Below are positions 16,471-25,749 of a stretch of DNA of 37,154 nt, piece after piece; position 1 is the stretch's first letter, and every line of letters begins with the position of its first letter. The translations under genes were made by a program, and so were the position numbers. The notes under the pieces were generated by a model, which did not search any database, was not told where the DNA came from, and saw only the letters and a list, made by a program, of their open reading frames with translations. The DNA comes from Alphaproteobacteria bacterium. Its GTDB lineage: Bacteria > Pseudomonadota > Alphaproteobacteria > Micavibrionales > Micavibrionaceae. Location: NCBI GenBank assembly GCA_007117665.1, contig SKGD01000005.1, forward strand, positions 1 through 37,154, written 5' to 3'.

Positions 16471-17928
16471 ATGACACAAAAGGCAAAAACGGCGATTACA
16501 CCGACTCGTGACGAGGATTTTCCCGGCTGGTATCAAAATGTTATAAAAGCCGCCGATTTCGCGGAAAATTCGCCGGTACGCGGGTGTATGGTAATCAAGC
16601 CCTATGGTTTTGCCCTGTGGGAAAATATCCAGCGGGCGCTGGATGATATGATCAAGGAAGAAGGTGTGCAAAATGCCTATTTTCCGTTATTGATCCCGCT
16701 GAGCTTTATCAGCCGCGAAGCCGAGCATGTTGACGGATTTGCCAAAGAATGTGCGGTCGTGACGCATCACCGGCTTGAAAAAGGCGCGGAAGGCGGGCTT
16801 GTGCCGGCACCGGCGGCGGCATTGGAAGAGCCTTATGTCGTGCGCCCGACATCGGAAACCATTATCGGCCATTCCATGGCCAAATGGGTGCAATCTTATC
16901 GTGATTTGCCGATGAAGCTGAACCAGTGGTGCAACGTAATGCGCTGGGAAATGCGGACGCGCATGTTTTTGCGAACCTCTGAATTTTTGTGGCAGGAAGG
17001 CCATAACGCCTTTGCAACCGCCGATCAGGCAAATGCGGATGCGCGTAAAATGCTGAATGTTTACAACAGGCTTTATACGGACTGGTTCGCCATGCCCGGT
17101 ATTTGCGGCGAAAAAACTGCGGATGAACGCTTCCCCGGGGCGCTGCATACTTACACGATCGAATCGATGATGCAGGACGGCAAGGCGTTACAAGCCTGCA
17201 CCTCGCATGATCTGGGACTGAATTTCGCAAAATCTTTTGAGATCCAGTATCAGGGCGAAGACGGTGCCATGCACCATGCTTATACGACATCATGGGGGTT
17301 TTCGACGCGTTCGATCGGCGGGTTGATCATGGCGCACGGCGATGATGACGGTGTGATTCTGCCGCCCCGTCTTGCCCCGCACCAGATCGCCCTTTTGCCG
17401 GTGGTGCGTGATGACGACAAGGCGGCGGTCATGGAAGCCTGTCAAAATCTGGCGGTGGCCTTAAAAGCCAAAGGAATTCGCGTTCATTTCGATGATAGCG
17501 ATGAACGCACATCCGATAAAATGTGGCGCGCCATTAAAAAAGGCGTGCCGTTACGAGTCGAGATGGGGCCGCGCGATCTTGAAAGCGGGACAGTTGTCCA
17601 TACGCGGCGTGAAATTGGACGCGATTCAAAAACATCAATGAATATCAATGAGTTTGTCGATAAAGCGCAAGCGATACTTGATGATATTCAGGCAGATCTT
17701 TTGCGCCGGGCGCAAGCCAGTCTGGATGCGCGCACTTTTGATCTTGCTACGCTGGCTGAGGCGCGCGACTTTTTCGCCGATGAGAACAGCAATGGCTTCG
17801 TACGTATCGACAGCGCTTTGCTGGATCATGACGATTTCCAAAAGCTGGCGAAAGATTTTTCAGTTACGCCGCGCTGCCTGCCCTTTGCCGATGAAGGGCG
17901 CAAGGCGGTCATCGGCAAGTCTTATTAG
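16471..17928 (+). CDS. proS: Prolyl-tRNA synthetase, archaeal/eukaryotic-type architecture
   Basis: SPVRGCMVIKPYGFALWENIQRALDDMIKEEGVQNAYFPLLIP, EAEHVDGFAKECAVVTH, VRPTSETIIGHSMAKWVQSYRDLPMKLNQWCNVMRWE, FLRTSEFLWQEGHNAFA, KALQACTSHDLGLNFAKSFEI. ATG 16471 has AAGG upstream and follows the previous stop; an in-frame ATG at 16393 is also possible. Confidence 0.93.
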   Translation: MTQKAKTAITPTRDEDFPGWYQNVIKAADFAENSPVRGCMVIKPYGFALWENIQRALDDMIKEEGVQNAYFPLLIPLSFISREAEHVDGFAKECAVVTHHRLEKGAEGGLVPAPAAALEEPYVVRPTSETIIGHSMAKWVQSYRDLPMKLNQWCNVMRWEMRTRMFLRTSEFLWQEGHNAFATADQANADARKMLNVYNRLYTDWFAMPGICGEKTADERFPGALHTYTIESMMQDGKALQACTSHDLGLNFAKSFEIQYQGEDGAMHHAYTTSWGFSTRSIGGLIMAHGDDDGVILPPRLAPHQIALLPVVRDDDKAAVMEACQNLAVALKAKGIRVHFDDSDERTSDKMWRAIKKGVPLRVEMGPRDLESGTVVHTRREIGRDSKTSMNINEFVDKAQAILDDIQADLLRRAQASLDARTFDLATLAEARDFFADENSNGFVRIDSALLDHDDFQKLAKDFSVTPRCLPFADEGRKAVIGKSY

Positions 17929-17959
17929 CAACGCATGAACGGGTCAGGAGCGCACGCGG

Positions 17960-19201
17960 ATGTTTTCCCCTTTTGAAAGACTGGTTGCCGGGCGTTATTT
18001 GCGTTCACGCAAGGCCGAAGGCTTTGTGTCGGTGATTGCGGGGTTTTCCCTGCTTGGGATTATGCTGGGTGTGGCGACCCTGATTATTGTCATGGCGGTG
18101 ATGAACGGCTTTCGCCAGGAGTTGCTGAACCGTATTTTGGGGCTGAACGGCCACATGAATGTTTACGCCTATCAGGGCGCGCTGGTTGATTATGAGTTTG
18201 ACCGGCTGAGAATAGCCGATGTCACGGGCGTGACAAGCGTTGTGCCGATCATTGACGGTCAGGCCTTGCTGTCATCAGGCGGCGCGGCGACCGGGGTTTT
18301 GATCCGCGGCCTGCATCCTGATGATTTCGCGCGCAAGCCGATTTTGGCTGAGTCTCTTATCGCCGGTAATGTAGATGATTTTCGCGATACCCGCATTGCG
18401 ATCGGCAAGGAAATGGCGCGCAAGTTCCGGGTGGCAGTGGGGGATCAACTGACCCTGATTGCACCGCAGGGGCGTGCCAGCCCGTTCGGGACAATGCCGC
18501 GCTCGCGCAGCTATGAAGTGGCAATGATTTTCGATGTCGGCATGTTTGAATATGACAGCAGCTTTATCTTTATGCCGATGAAGGCTGCCCAGGCCTTTTT
18601 CCAGCTAGGCGATGCGGTTTCGGCGCTGGAGATTTTCACCGAAGACCCGGCTGCTATCGACCGGATCCGTCAAAATGTCGAGATTGTCACCGAAGGCCGT
18701 TTGGGTGTTTATGACTGGAGGGATATGAATAGCAGCTTTTTCAATGCGTTGCAGGTCGAACGTAATGTCATGTTTTTGATTTTGACGCTGATTATTCTGG
18801 TGGCAGCGTTCAACATCATTTCCTCGATGATTATGCTGGTCAAGGATAAGGGGCGGGATATCGCCATTATGCGGACAATGGGCGCAACGCGCGGCAGTAT
18901 GATGAAAATTTTTATCCTGACCGGCGCCAGTATCGGCCTTATTGGAACATGTCTGGGGGCTGTCGGTGGGGTGTTGTTCGCCAGCAATATCGAGCCGATC
19001 AGAAAATGGCTCGAAGGCCTGACCGGCACGGAGCTATTCGCCGCCGAGATTTACTTTTTGTCGCAATTACCGGCGGTGATTGACTGGGGCGAAGTGATCG
19101 CCGTGATTGTCATGGCCTTTACGCTTTCGGTTCTGGCGACGCTTTACCCGGCATGGCGCGCGGCGCGGCTCGACCCGGTGGAGGCTCTGCGTTATGAGTG
19201 A
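17960..19201 (+). CDS. lolC: Lipoprotein-releasing ABC transporter permease (LolC/LolE family)
   Basis: FERLVAGRYLRSRKAEGFVSVIAGFSLLGIMLGVATLIIVMAVMNGFRQELL; FtsX-like C-terminus; followed by lolD. Confidence 0.92.
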   Translation: MFSPFERLVAGRYLRSRKAEGFVSVIAGFSLLGIMLGVATLIIVMAVMNGFRQELLNRILGLNGHMNVYAYQGALVDYEFDRLRIADVTGVTSVVPIIDGQALLSSGGAATGVLIRGLHPDDFARKPILAESLIAGNVDDFRDTRIAIGKEMARKFRVAVGDQLTLIAPQGRASPFGTMPRSRSYEVAMIFDVGMFEYDSSFIFMPMKAAQAFFQLGDAVSALEIFTEDPAAIDRIRQNVEIVTEGRLGVYDWRDMNSSFFNALQVERNVMFLILTLIILVAAFNIISSMIMLVKDKGRDIAIMRTMGATRGSMMKIFILTGASIGLIGTCLGAVGGVLFASNIEPIRKWLEGLTGTELFAAEIYFLSQLPAVIDWGEVIAVIVMAFTLSVLATLYPAWRAARLDPVEALRYE

Positions 19202-19898
19202 GAAAGCACATGATCAGGCGGTTTTGCTCGAAGCGCGCGGCCTTGAAAAAACATTCCGTCAGGCCGGAGAAACGCTGACGATCCTCAAAGATCTCGATAT
19301 GACTATCCATAAGGGTGAAATTGTGGCGCTTGTCGGGCCGAGCGGCGCGGGCAAGTCAACATTGTTGCAAATGGTCGGGTTGCTGGATCGCCCGACCGCC
19401 GGGTCGATCATGATTGACGGCATAGATGCCTCGCGGCTGGGGGATCATGACCGCACAATGCTCCGGCGCGGCGCAATCGGTTTTGTGTATCAGTTTCATC
19501 ATCTCCAGCCTGAATTTTCAGCCATTGAAAATGTCATGTTGCCGCAAATGATCGCCGGTCGTCCGGCGAAGGAAGCACGGGATATTGCGACCAGATTGCT
19601 CGAAGCCTTAAAGCTCGGCCATCGTCTGGATCACCGTCCGGCGCGGCTGTCGGGCGGCGAGCAGCAACGCGTCGCCATTGCCCGCGCGCTGGCAAACAAG
19701 CCGGGACTTTTGCTGGCTGATGAACCGACCGGCAATCTTGATCCTGAAACCTCGGAGGAGGTCTTTAAGTTATTGATCGAGCTTGCGCGCGGTACGGGGA
19801 TCGGCGCTCTTGTCGCCACCCATAATATGGCTCTTGCCGCCCGGATGGACAGGATTTTCGTGCTTGAAGGCGGCAAAGTTCGCGAACGCACAGCATAA
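19194..19898 (+). CDS. lolD: Lipoprotein-releasing ABC transporter ATP-binding protein
   Basis: Walker A GPSGAGKST, signature LSGGEQQRVAIARALANKPGLLLADEPTGNLD. ATG 19194 overlaps the lolC end by 8 nt. Confidence 0.94.
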   Translation: MSEKAHDQAVLLEARGLEKTFRQAGETLTILKDLDMTIHKGEIVALVGPSGAGKSTLLQMVGLLDRPTAGSIMIDGIDASRLGDHDRTMLRRGAIGFVYQFHHLQPEFSAIENVMLPQMIAGRPAKEARDIATRLLEALKLGHRLDHRPARLSGGEQQRVAIARALANKPGLLLADEPTGNLDPETSEEVFKLLIELARGTGIGALVATHNMALAARMDRIFVLEGGKVRERTA

Positions 19899-19901
19899 TA
19901 T

Positions 19902-19917
19902 TCCCGCCTGCACGGGA
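19902..19917 (+). repeat. Small hairpin downstream of lolD, possibly a degenerate repeat arm
   Basis: TCCCG-cctgca-CGGGA immediately after the lolD stop, followed by TGATAA. Confidence 0.35.
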
Positions 19918-19991
19918 TGATAAGAGGACAAGCCTGTCAATAAATGCGCCGAAAGGCTTGAGGTAAGAGGTGCGCCACGCTATGGTGCGTT

Positions 19992-22900
19992 ATGCCTGAC
20001 ATATCCGCCGATCAAAGCTTTGTGCATTTGCACCTGCATTCCGCCTATTCATTGGCGGAGGGCGCTATCCGTGTCAAAGAACTGGTCAAGCTGTGCCGGG
20101 CGCACCAGATGCCAGCCGTGGCCGTAACCGATAGCGGTAATTTATTCGGGGCGCTTGAATTTGCGTTGGAGGCGGCTAAAAACGGCATTCAGCCCATCAT
20201 AGGATGCCGTGTTCAGCTGGGGCTTGAAGGGCACAAGCTGGTGCTTTTGGTGCAGGATGAGCAGGGCTATCGCAATCTTAGCCAGCTTGTCAGTGAGTCT
20301 TTTCTGGCAGTGGAACCGACCGAAGCGCCTCATATTGGCTGGGCGCAACTGGAAAAGATGCATGCGGGGCTGATTTGCCTGTCGGGCGGGATGGCCGGGC
20401 CGGTTGCTCAATATGCAGCGCATAACCAGCAAAAAGAAGCCGAAGCAGTGCTTAAAAAGCTCAAGGCGATTTTTAAAGGACGTTTTTATATTGAATTGCA
20501 ACGCCACGGCGTGCCGGGCGAAGACCGGGTCGAAGATGTTATGGTTGCGCTGGCTTATAAGCATGATGTGCCGTTGGTGGCGACCAATGACAGCTATTTC
20601 CCGAAAAAGAAAATGTATGAAGCCCATGATGCGTTGCTTTGCATTGCGGACGGGCGTTATGTCACGGAAAGCGACCGCCGCCGCGTTACACCTGAACATT
20701 ATTTCAAAAGCGCGACGGATATGCGCGCCTTGTTTTCCGACCTGCCGGAGGCGTGCGATAATAGTCTGGTCATCGCGCGGCGTTGCTCTTTTTTGCTGGA
20801 GACAGTTGACCCTATTTTGCCGCCTTTTGACACGGATGGCGGGCGCAGCGAATATGACGAGATGGCCGCGCAGGCGCGCGAAGGACTGCAATGGCGGCTG
20901 GGTCATTTTGTCTTTACCGATGATATGGATGAGGCTGCCCGGCAGGAGGTTGCCGCACCTTATTTCGAGCGTCTGGATTATGAGCTGGAAACCATCAAAG
21001 GGATGGGGTTTCCGGGTTATTTTTTGATTGTTTCCGATTTTATCAAATGGGCGAAAGAGCAAAATATTCCGGTCGGACCGGGGCGGGGATCCGGCGCGGG
21101 GTCGGTTGTGGCCTGGGCGCTAAAAATCACCGATCTCGATCCGCTGCGTTTTGACCTGCTTTTTGAACGTTTTTTGAACCCCGAAAGGGTGTCAATGCCG
21201 GACTTTGATGTTGATTTCTGTCAGGAACGCCGTGATGAGGTGATCCGTTATGTGCAGGAAAAATACGGTTATGACCGGGTCGCACAAATCATCACATTCG
21301 GGAAGCTGCAGGCGCGCGCCGTGGTGCGTGATGTCGGGCGGGTTTTACAGATGCCTTACGGGCAGGTTGACCGGCTGGCCAAGATGATACCGGCCAATCC
21401 GGCGAACCCGGTGACATTGGAAGAAGCCTTGTTGCAGGATGCGGATTTGCGGGCTGAAAAAGACAAAGAAGAAACCTCGCAAAAGCTGATTGACATTGCT
21501 TTGCAGCTTGAAGGGTTATACCGTCACGCCTCGACCCATGCGGCCGGGGTTGTTATTGGTGACCGTACGTTGCACCAGCTTGTGCCGCTTTACCGCGATC
21601 CGCGGTCGGACATGCCGGTTACGCAATTCAACATGAAATATGTTGAACAGGCCGGGCTGGTCAAATTCGACTTTTTGGGGCTGAAAACCCTGACCGTGAT
21701 CCAAAAAGCCCTGCAACTGATCAAGGAGCAGCACGGCAAGGATATTGATATTTTACAAATTCCGCTGGATGACGCGGAAACATACCGCCTGATGACCGAA
21801 GGCCGGACGGTCGGCGTGTTCCAGCTTGAAAGTGCGGGTATGCGCGACGCGATGCGGCGTCTGCGCCCCAACCGGTTCGAGGATATTATCGCGCTTGTCG
21901 CGCTTTACCGCCCCGGCCCGATGGATAATATCCCGCTTTATATCGACCGGAAGTCAGGCAAGGAAGAGCCGGATTACATGCATCCGGTTTTGAAGCCTTA
22001 TCTTGAAGAAACATACGGCGTTATGATCTATCAGGAGCAGGTCATGCAAGCGGCACAGGCGCTGGCCGGTTATACGCTGGGCTCTGCTGATCTGTTGCGC
22101 CGTGCCATGGGTAAAAAGATCAAGGAAGAAATGGACGCCCAGCGTGAAATGTTTGTTAAGGGCGCCAAGGAAACCAATAACGTGCCGGCGGATCAGGCCA
22201 ATGCGATTTTCGACCAGATCGCAAAATTCGCCGGATACGGATTTAACAAATCTCATGCGGCGGCTTATGCGCTGATCGCTTATCAGACAGGCTGGTTGAA
22301 GGCAAATTATCCGGTTGAGTTTATGGCGGCTTCGATGACGCTCGATCTGGGCAATACTGACAAGCTCAGTGTGTTCAAGCAAGATCTTGACCGATCGGGT
22401 ATTGCGTTATTGCCGCCAGATATGAACCGTTCCGGCGCGTCATTTCGGGTTGAAAGCGGTTCAATTTTTTATGCTTTGGGGGCTTTGAAGGGGGTCGGCG
22501 AGCAGGCCATGGCGCAGTTGATAGAAGCGCGTGAAAAAGAAGGCGCTTATAAGGATATGGCTGATTTTATCGCGCGGCTGGATCCTAAAATCATGAACCG
22601 CCGGCAATTTGAACAACTGGCCAAAGCTGGCGCGTTTGATTGTCTGGAGCCAAATCGCAGGCTGGTTTGCGAAGGGGCTGATATGTTGTTACGCCACGCT
22701 CAGTCTTTAGCAGCGGAAAAGGAAAGCGGCCAGACCAGCCTGTTCGGCGGCAGCGACGGCGCAAGCTGTGACATGCCGGTATTGCCTGACGTTAAAATGT
22801 GGGATCCGCTTGAAACGCTGAAAAATGAATTTGACGCTGTTGGTTTTTATCTTTCGGCGCACCCGCTTGATGGCAAGGCCGCCCAATTTGAGCGCATGAA

Positions 22901-23435
22901 AATTACGCCTTCATCATCGGTTGAAGAGGCGCTGGCGCATAAAAGCAGCGCGATGTTGGAGATGGCGGGGATTTTGCTGAAATTACAGATCAAGGTCTCT
23001 CCCAAAACGAAAAATAAATACGCCTTTTTACAATTGTCCGATTCATCGGGCGTTTATGATGTCGTGCTGTTTTCAGAGATGCTGGCGCGGGTGCGAGAGA
23101 TATTGCAGGAAGGCGAAGCATTATTGCTGAAAGTGATCGCCGAACAGCGCGAAGAGCAGATTCGCTACACGGTACAGGATATAAGGCCACTGGATAAAGC
23201 GCTGGCGCATAAAATCAGTGAGGTTCATATTCGGGTCAGTGAACCGGACCCGGTGTCGCAAATCAAAGAAATTTTTGACGGAGAAGGGCGGGGTGGCGCA
23301 GTCGTCCGGATTTTTGTGCCGCTGGCGCAGCGCGAAGATGCCTGTTTGACACTGGACGGGAAATGGCATTTTTCAGCCGATGCCCGTCATGCCTTACTGC
23401 GAGCTGACGGGGTCGAGGCGGTCAATGAGCTTTGA
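19992..23435 (+). CDS. dnaE: DNA polymerase III subunit alpha
   Basis: PHP domain FVHLHLHSAYSLAEGA; VGPGRGSGAGSVVAWAL; MPDFDVDFCQERRDEVI; ALYRPGPMDNIPLYI. Confidence 0.98.
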   Translation: MPDISADQSFVHLHLHSAYSLAEGAIRVKELVKLCRAHQMPAVAVTDSGNLFGALEFALEAAKNGIQPIIGCRVQLGLEGHKLVLLVQDEQGYRNLSQLVSESFLAVEPTEAPHIGWAQLEKMHAGLICLSGGMAGPVAQYAAHNQQKEAEAVLKKLKAIFKGRFYIELQRHGVPGEDRVEDVMVALAYKHDVPLVATNDSYFPKKKMYEAHDALLCIADGRYVTESDRRRVTPEHYFKSATDMRALFSDLPEACDNSLVIARRCSFLLETVDPILPPFDTDGGRSEYDEMAAQAREGLQWRLGHFVFTDDMDEAARQEVAAPYFERLDYELETIKGMGFPGYFLIVSDFIKWAKEQNIPVGPGRGSGAGSVVAWALKITDLDPLRFDLLFERFLNPERVSMPDFDVDFCQERRDEVIRYVQEKYGYDRVAQIITFGKLQARAVVRDVGRVLQMPYGQVDRLAKMIPANPANPVTLEEALLQDADLRAEKDKEETSQKLIDIALQLEGLYRHASTHAAGVVIGDRTLHQLVPLYRDPRSDMPVTQFNMKYVEQAGLVKFDFLGLKTLTVIQKALQLIKEQHGKDIDILQIPLDDAETYRLMTEGRTVGVFQLESAGMRDAMRRLRPNRFEDIIALVALYRPGPMDNIPLYIDRKSGKEEPDYMHPVLKPYLEETYGVMIYQEQVMQAAQALAGYTLGSADLLRRAMGKKIKEEMDAQREMFVKGAKETNNVPADQANAIFDQIAKFAGYGFNKSHAAAYALIAYQTGWLKANYPVEFMAASMTLDLGNTDKLSVFKQDLDRSGIALLPPDMNRSGASFRVESGSIFYALGALKGVGEQAMAQLIEAREKEGAYKDMADFIARLDPKIMNRRQFEQLAKAGAFDCLEPNRRLVCEGADMLLRHAQSLAAEKESGQTSLFGGSDGASCDMPVLPDVKMWDPLETLKNEFDAVGFYLSAHPLDGKAAQFERMKITPSSSVEEALAHKSSAMLEMAGILLKLQIKVSPKTKNKYAFLQLSDSSGVYDVVLFSEMLARVREILQEGEALLLKVIAEQREEQIRYTVQDIRPLDKALAHKISEVHIRVSEPDPVSQIKEIFDGEGRGGAVVRIFVPLAQREDACLTLDGKWHFSADARHALLRADGVEAVNEL

Positions 23436-23440
23436 TCCTA

Positions 23441-23466
23441 AGCGTTGCGCCTGAGAGCGTGACGCT
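23441..23466 (+). terminator. Stable hairpin just downstream of dnaE
   Basis: AGCGTTGCGC-ctgaga-GCGTGACGCT, a 10-bp stem with two G-U pairs, 5 nt past the dnaE stop. No clear U-tract. Confidence 0.4.
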
Positions 23467-23530
23467 AAAATCTTTGATTAATCATTGAAACCCATATAGA
23501 TTGTGCAGTCCGAACAATAGGAGAATAAAT

Positions 23531-24649
23531 GTGAGCGACTATCTGGATGCATGGAAACTCTCGGAAAAAGATTTCCCGGAGAAAGGCACGGCACAGGAAA
23601 AAATGGCTTTTTTTGTGCGTTATGCCGTTCTTGCGCCTTCGGCTTATAACACGCAGCCATGGTATTTCCGCATCAAGGACAATGTGCTGTCTTTGTACGC
23701 TGACCGGCGTCATGCGCTGGCGTTGATCGACCCGGATGACCGTCAGCTTGATATTGCCTGTGCGGCGGCTTTGTTCAATCTGCGGTTGGCGATCGAGTAT
23801 TTCGGATATAACGAGACGACCGAATTATTGCCGGATCCGGCTGAAGAGAGTTTGATCGCACGGGTCAAGCTCGGTGAAAAGTCAGACCGCACGATTGACG
23901 ATAGCCGTAAATCTTTGTTCGGGGCGATCACCAGACGCCACATGAATCTGGGTGCGTTTAATGAAAAGCAGGTGCCTGATGATATCCTCAAGGCGTTGCG
24001 CGCGGCGGCGGCTGAGCACGGTGCGTGGCTGCATATTTGTCCCGAGCCTGAAAAGCGCGAGATTGTGAAAATGATTATCGAGGCTGACCATATACAGGCG
24101 GCAAACAAGAATTTCCGGCGTGAGCTGGCATCATGGGTTGACCCGCAAAGACGGCTCAGCGGCGATGGCTGGCCGGATCTGGGGATGCGTTACGCCACCA
24201 CCATGGCAAGCCGCCGGGCAACGATCGTCCGGCGTTACGCTGATGAAAAGGGACAGCCTGTCAGCGATGAGGATTTGTTGCAAAACCCGCCCTTGATCGC
24301 TGTTTTAGGCAGTAAATCCGGCGGCGCGGTCGAGCGTCTGGCGACCGGACAGGCTTTTATGCATGTGTTGTTGAAGGCCGAGGCTGAAAATGTCGCCGTA
24401 TCGACACTCAACCAGCCTTGCGAAGTGCCGGAACTGCGTTTGGTGCTGCATGATGAGCTTGAACATCAGGGACGGGCGCAGTTGATCCTGCGTCTTGGCT
24501 ATGGCGGCAAGCCGGGCTATACGCCGCGCCGTCCGTTGGCACAGGTGCTTGAGATACAAGGCCGCCATCAGGCTGCCTCTCCGGCACCGGCGGCAAATGA
24601 CCCCGGCGCGGGACTATTCCGGCGCGTCAGGGGACTATTCTCAAAATAA
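23531..24649 (+). CDS. Acg-family FMN-binding nitroreductase-like protein
   Basis: VRYAVLAPSAYNTQPWYFRIKDNVLSLYADRRHALALIDPDDRQLDIACAAALFNLRLA; GTG start with GGAG upstream. Confidence 0.8.
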   Translation: MSDYLDAWKLSEKDFPEKGTAQEKMAFFVRYAVLAPSAYNTQPWYFRIKDNVLSLYADRRHALALIDPDDRQLDIACAAALFNLRLAIEYFGYNETTELLPDPAEESLIARVKLGEKSDRTIDDSRKSLFGAITRRHMNLGAFNEKQVPDDILKALRAAAAEHGAWLHICPEPEKREIVKMIIEADHIQAANKNFRRELASWVDPQRRLSGDGWPDLGMRYATTMASRRATIVRRYADEKGQPVSDEDLLQNPPLIAVLGSKSGGAVERLATGQAFMHVLLKAEAENVAVSTLNQPCEVPELRLVLHDELEHQGRAQLILRLGYGGKPGYTPRRPLAQVLEIQGRHQAASPAPAANDPGAGLFRRVRGLFSK

Positions 24650-24677
24650 GCGCCATGATATACGCGCCATGATGCAA

Positions 24678-24693
24678 AAAAGGCTTGCCTTTT
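24678..24693 (+). terminator. Candidate short hairpin with T-rich 3' arm after the nitroreductase gene
   Basis: AAAAGG-cttg-CCTTTT. Overlaps a candidate promoter, so either reading is uncertain. Confidence 0.3.
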
Positions 24694-24713
24694 GTCGCCA
24701 AAGCCGTTAGAAA
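24685..24713 (+). promoter_or_regulatory. Candidate promoter for rpsB-tsf
   Basis: TTGCCT (24685-24690) - 17 bp - TAGAAA (24708-24713), leaving roughly a 105-nt leader before rpsB. Confidence 0.3.
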
Positions 24714-24719
24714 CCCGCA

Positions 24720-24826
24720 CAAACACATGCGGAAACGGCAGATTTACCCTGCCATCCGGTGTTTTCCCGAAAGGTCGGGGAAATCACACTTCCGCAGAGG
24801 CATAACCGGATAAAGGAGAAACGATC
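24720..24826 (+). promoter_or_regulatory. Candidate structured 5' leader of rpsB
   Basis: Contains CCCGA-aagg-TCGGG hairpin (24766-24779), with adjacent partial TTT/AAA pairing, ahead of AAAGGAG RBS. Confidence 0.35.
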
Positions 24827-25693
24827 ATGACTATGCCCACTTTTACCATGCGTGAACTGCTTGAAGCAGGCGTCCATTTCGGCCACCATACGCGCCGTTG
24901 GGACCCCAAGATGAAACAATATATCTTTGGTGTGCGGAACGGGGTTCACATTATTGACCTGCAACAGACCGCACCGATGCTTGATCGCGCCCTGAAGGGC
25001 ATTCGCGACATCGCGGCCAATGGCGGACGGATTCTGTTTGTCGGCACGAAAAAGCAGGCACAGGAAAAAATCAGGGAAGCCGCCAAAAGATCAGGCCAAT
25101 ACTATGTCAATCACCGTTGGCTGGGCGGCATGATGACCAACTGGAAAACGATTTCCCGTTCGATCAACCGTTTGCGCGAGCTGGAAACAATTCTGGAAGG
25201 CGACGTTACGGGCTACACCAAGAAAGAACAATTGATGCTGAGCCGTGAGCGCGACAAGCTGGAGCTGTCGATCGGCGGGATCAAGGAAATGGGCGGCGTG
25301 CCTGATGCGCTGTTTATCATTGATGTGGGCAAGGAAGATATTGCTGTTGCCGAGGCGAACACGTTGAAAATTCCGGTCTTTGGCGTTGTTGATACGAATA
25401 GCCGCCCCGATGGCGTTGATTTCCCGATCCCCGGCAATGATGATGCGTTCCGGGCGATTTCCCTTTATTGCGATCTGGTTGCGGATGCGATCCTCGACGG
25501 TCTGCAGGCAGAACTTGCACGCGGCGGCAAAGATGCCGGCGAAGCAACGGACGTAAAGGAAAAGCTGCCGAAAAAGTCACAGGCTGCGAAGGCTGAGGAA
25601 GCTGCAGAGACAGCACCAGAGACAGCGCCGGCCGAGGCTGGATCCGATGATGCGGAAAGCACCGAAGAAGTGAAAAAGGCGGCGCAGGCCTGA
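24827..25693 (+). CDS. rpsB: 30S ribosomal protein S2
   Basis: [42 protein letters not shown]; Ala/Glu-rich C-terminal extension. Confidence 0.98.
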   Translation: MTMPTFTMRELLEAGVHFGHHTRRWDPKMKQYIFGVRNGVHIIDLQQTAPMLDRALKGIRDIAANGGRILFVGTKKQAQEKIREAAKRSGQYYVNHRWLGGMMTNWKTISRSINRLRELETILEGDVTGYTKKEQLMLSRERDKLELSIGGIKEMGGVPDALFIIDVGKEDIAVAEANTLKIPVFGVVDTNSRPDGVDFPIPGNDDAFRAISLYCDLVADAILDGLQAELARGGKDAGEATDVKEKLPKKSQAAKAEEAAETAPETAPAEAGSDDAESTEEVKKAAQA

Positions 25694-25749
25694 AAGCCTG
25701 CCGACCCGTTCTTTGAACATAATGACTGATTGGAAGAGAGGATAAATCC

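Noticed and set aside
20142-21062. 306-aa minus-strand ORF (and the 207-aa +1 frame ORF at 20404-21027) within dnaE
   Set aside because: Both are entirely inside the confident dnaE reading frame; no motifs or initiation signals of their own.
25510-25692. Ala/Glu/Lys-rich C-terminal extension of S2 as a novel domain
   Set aside because: Low-complexity charged tails on S2 are a familiar variation; no specific signal seen.
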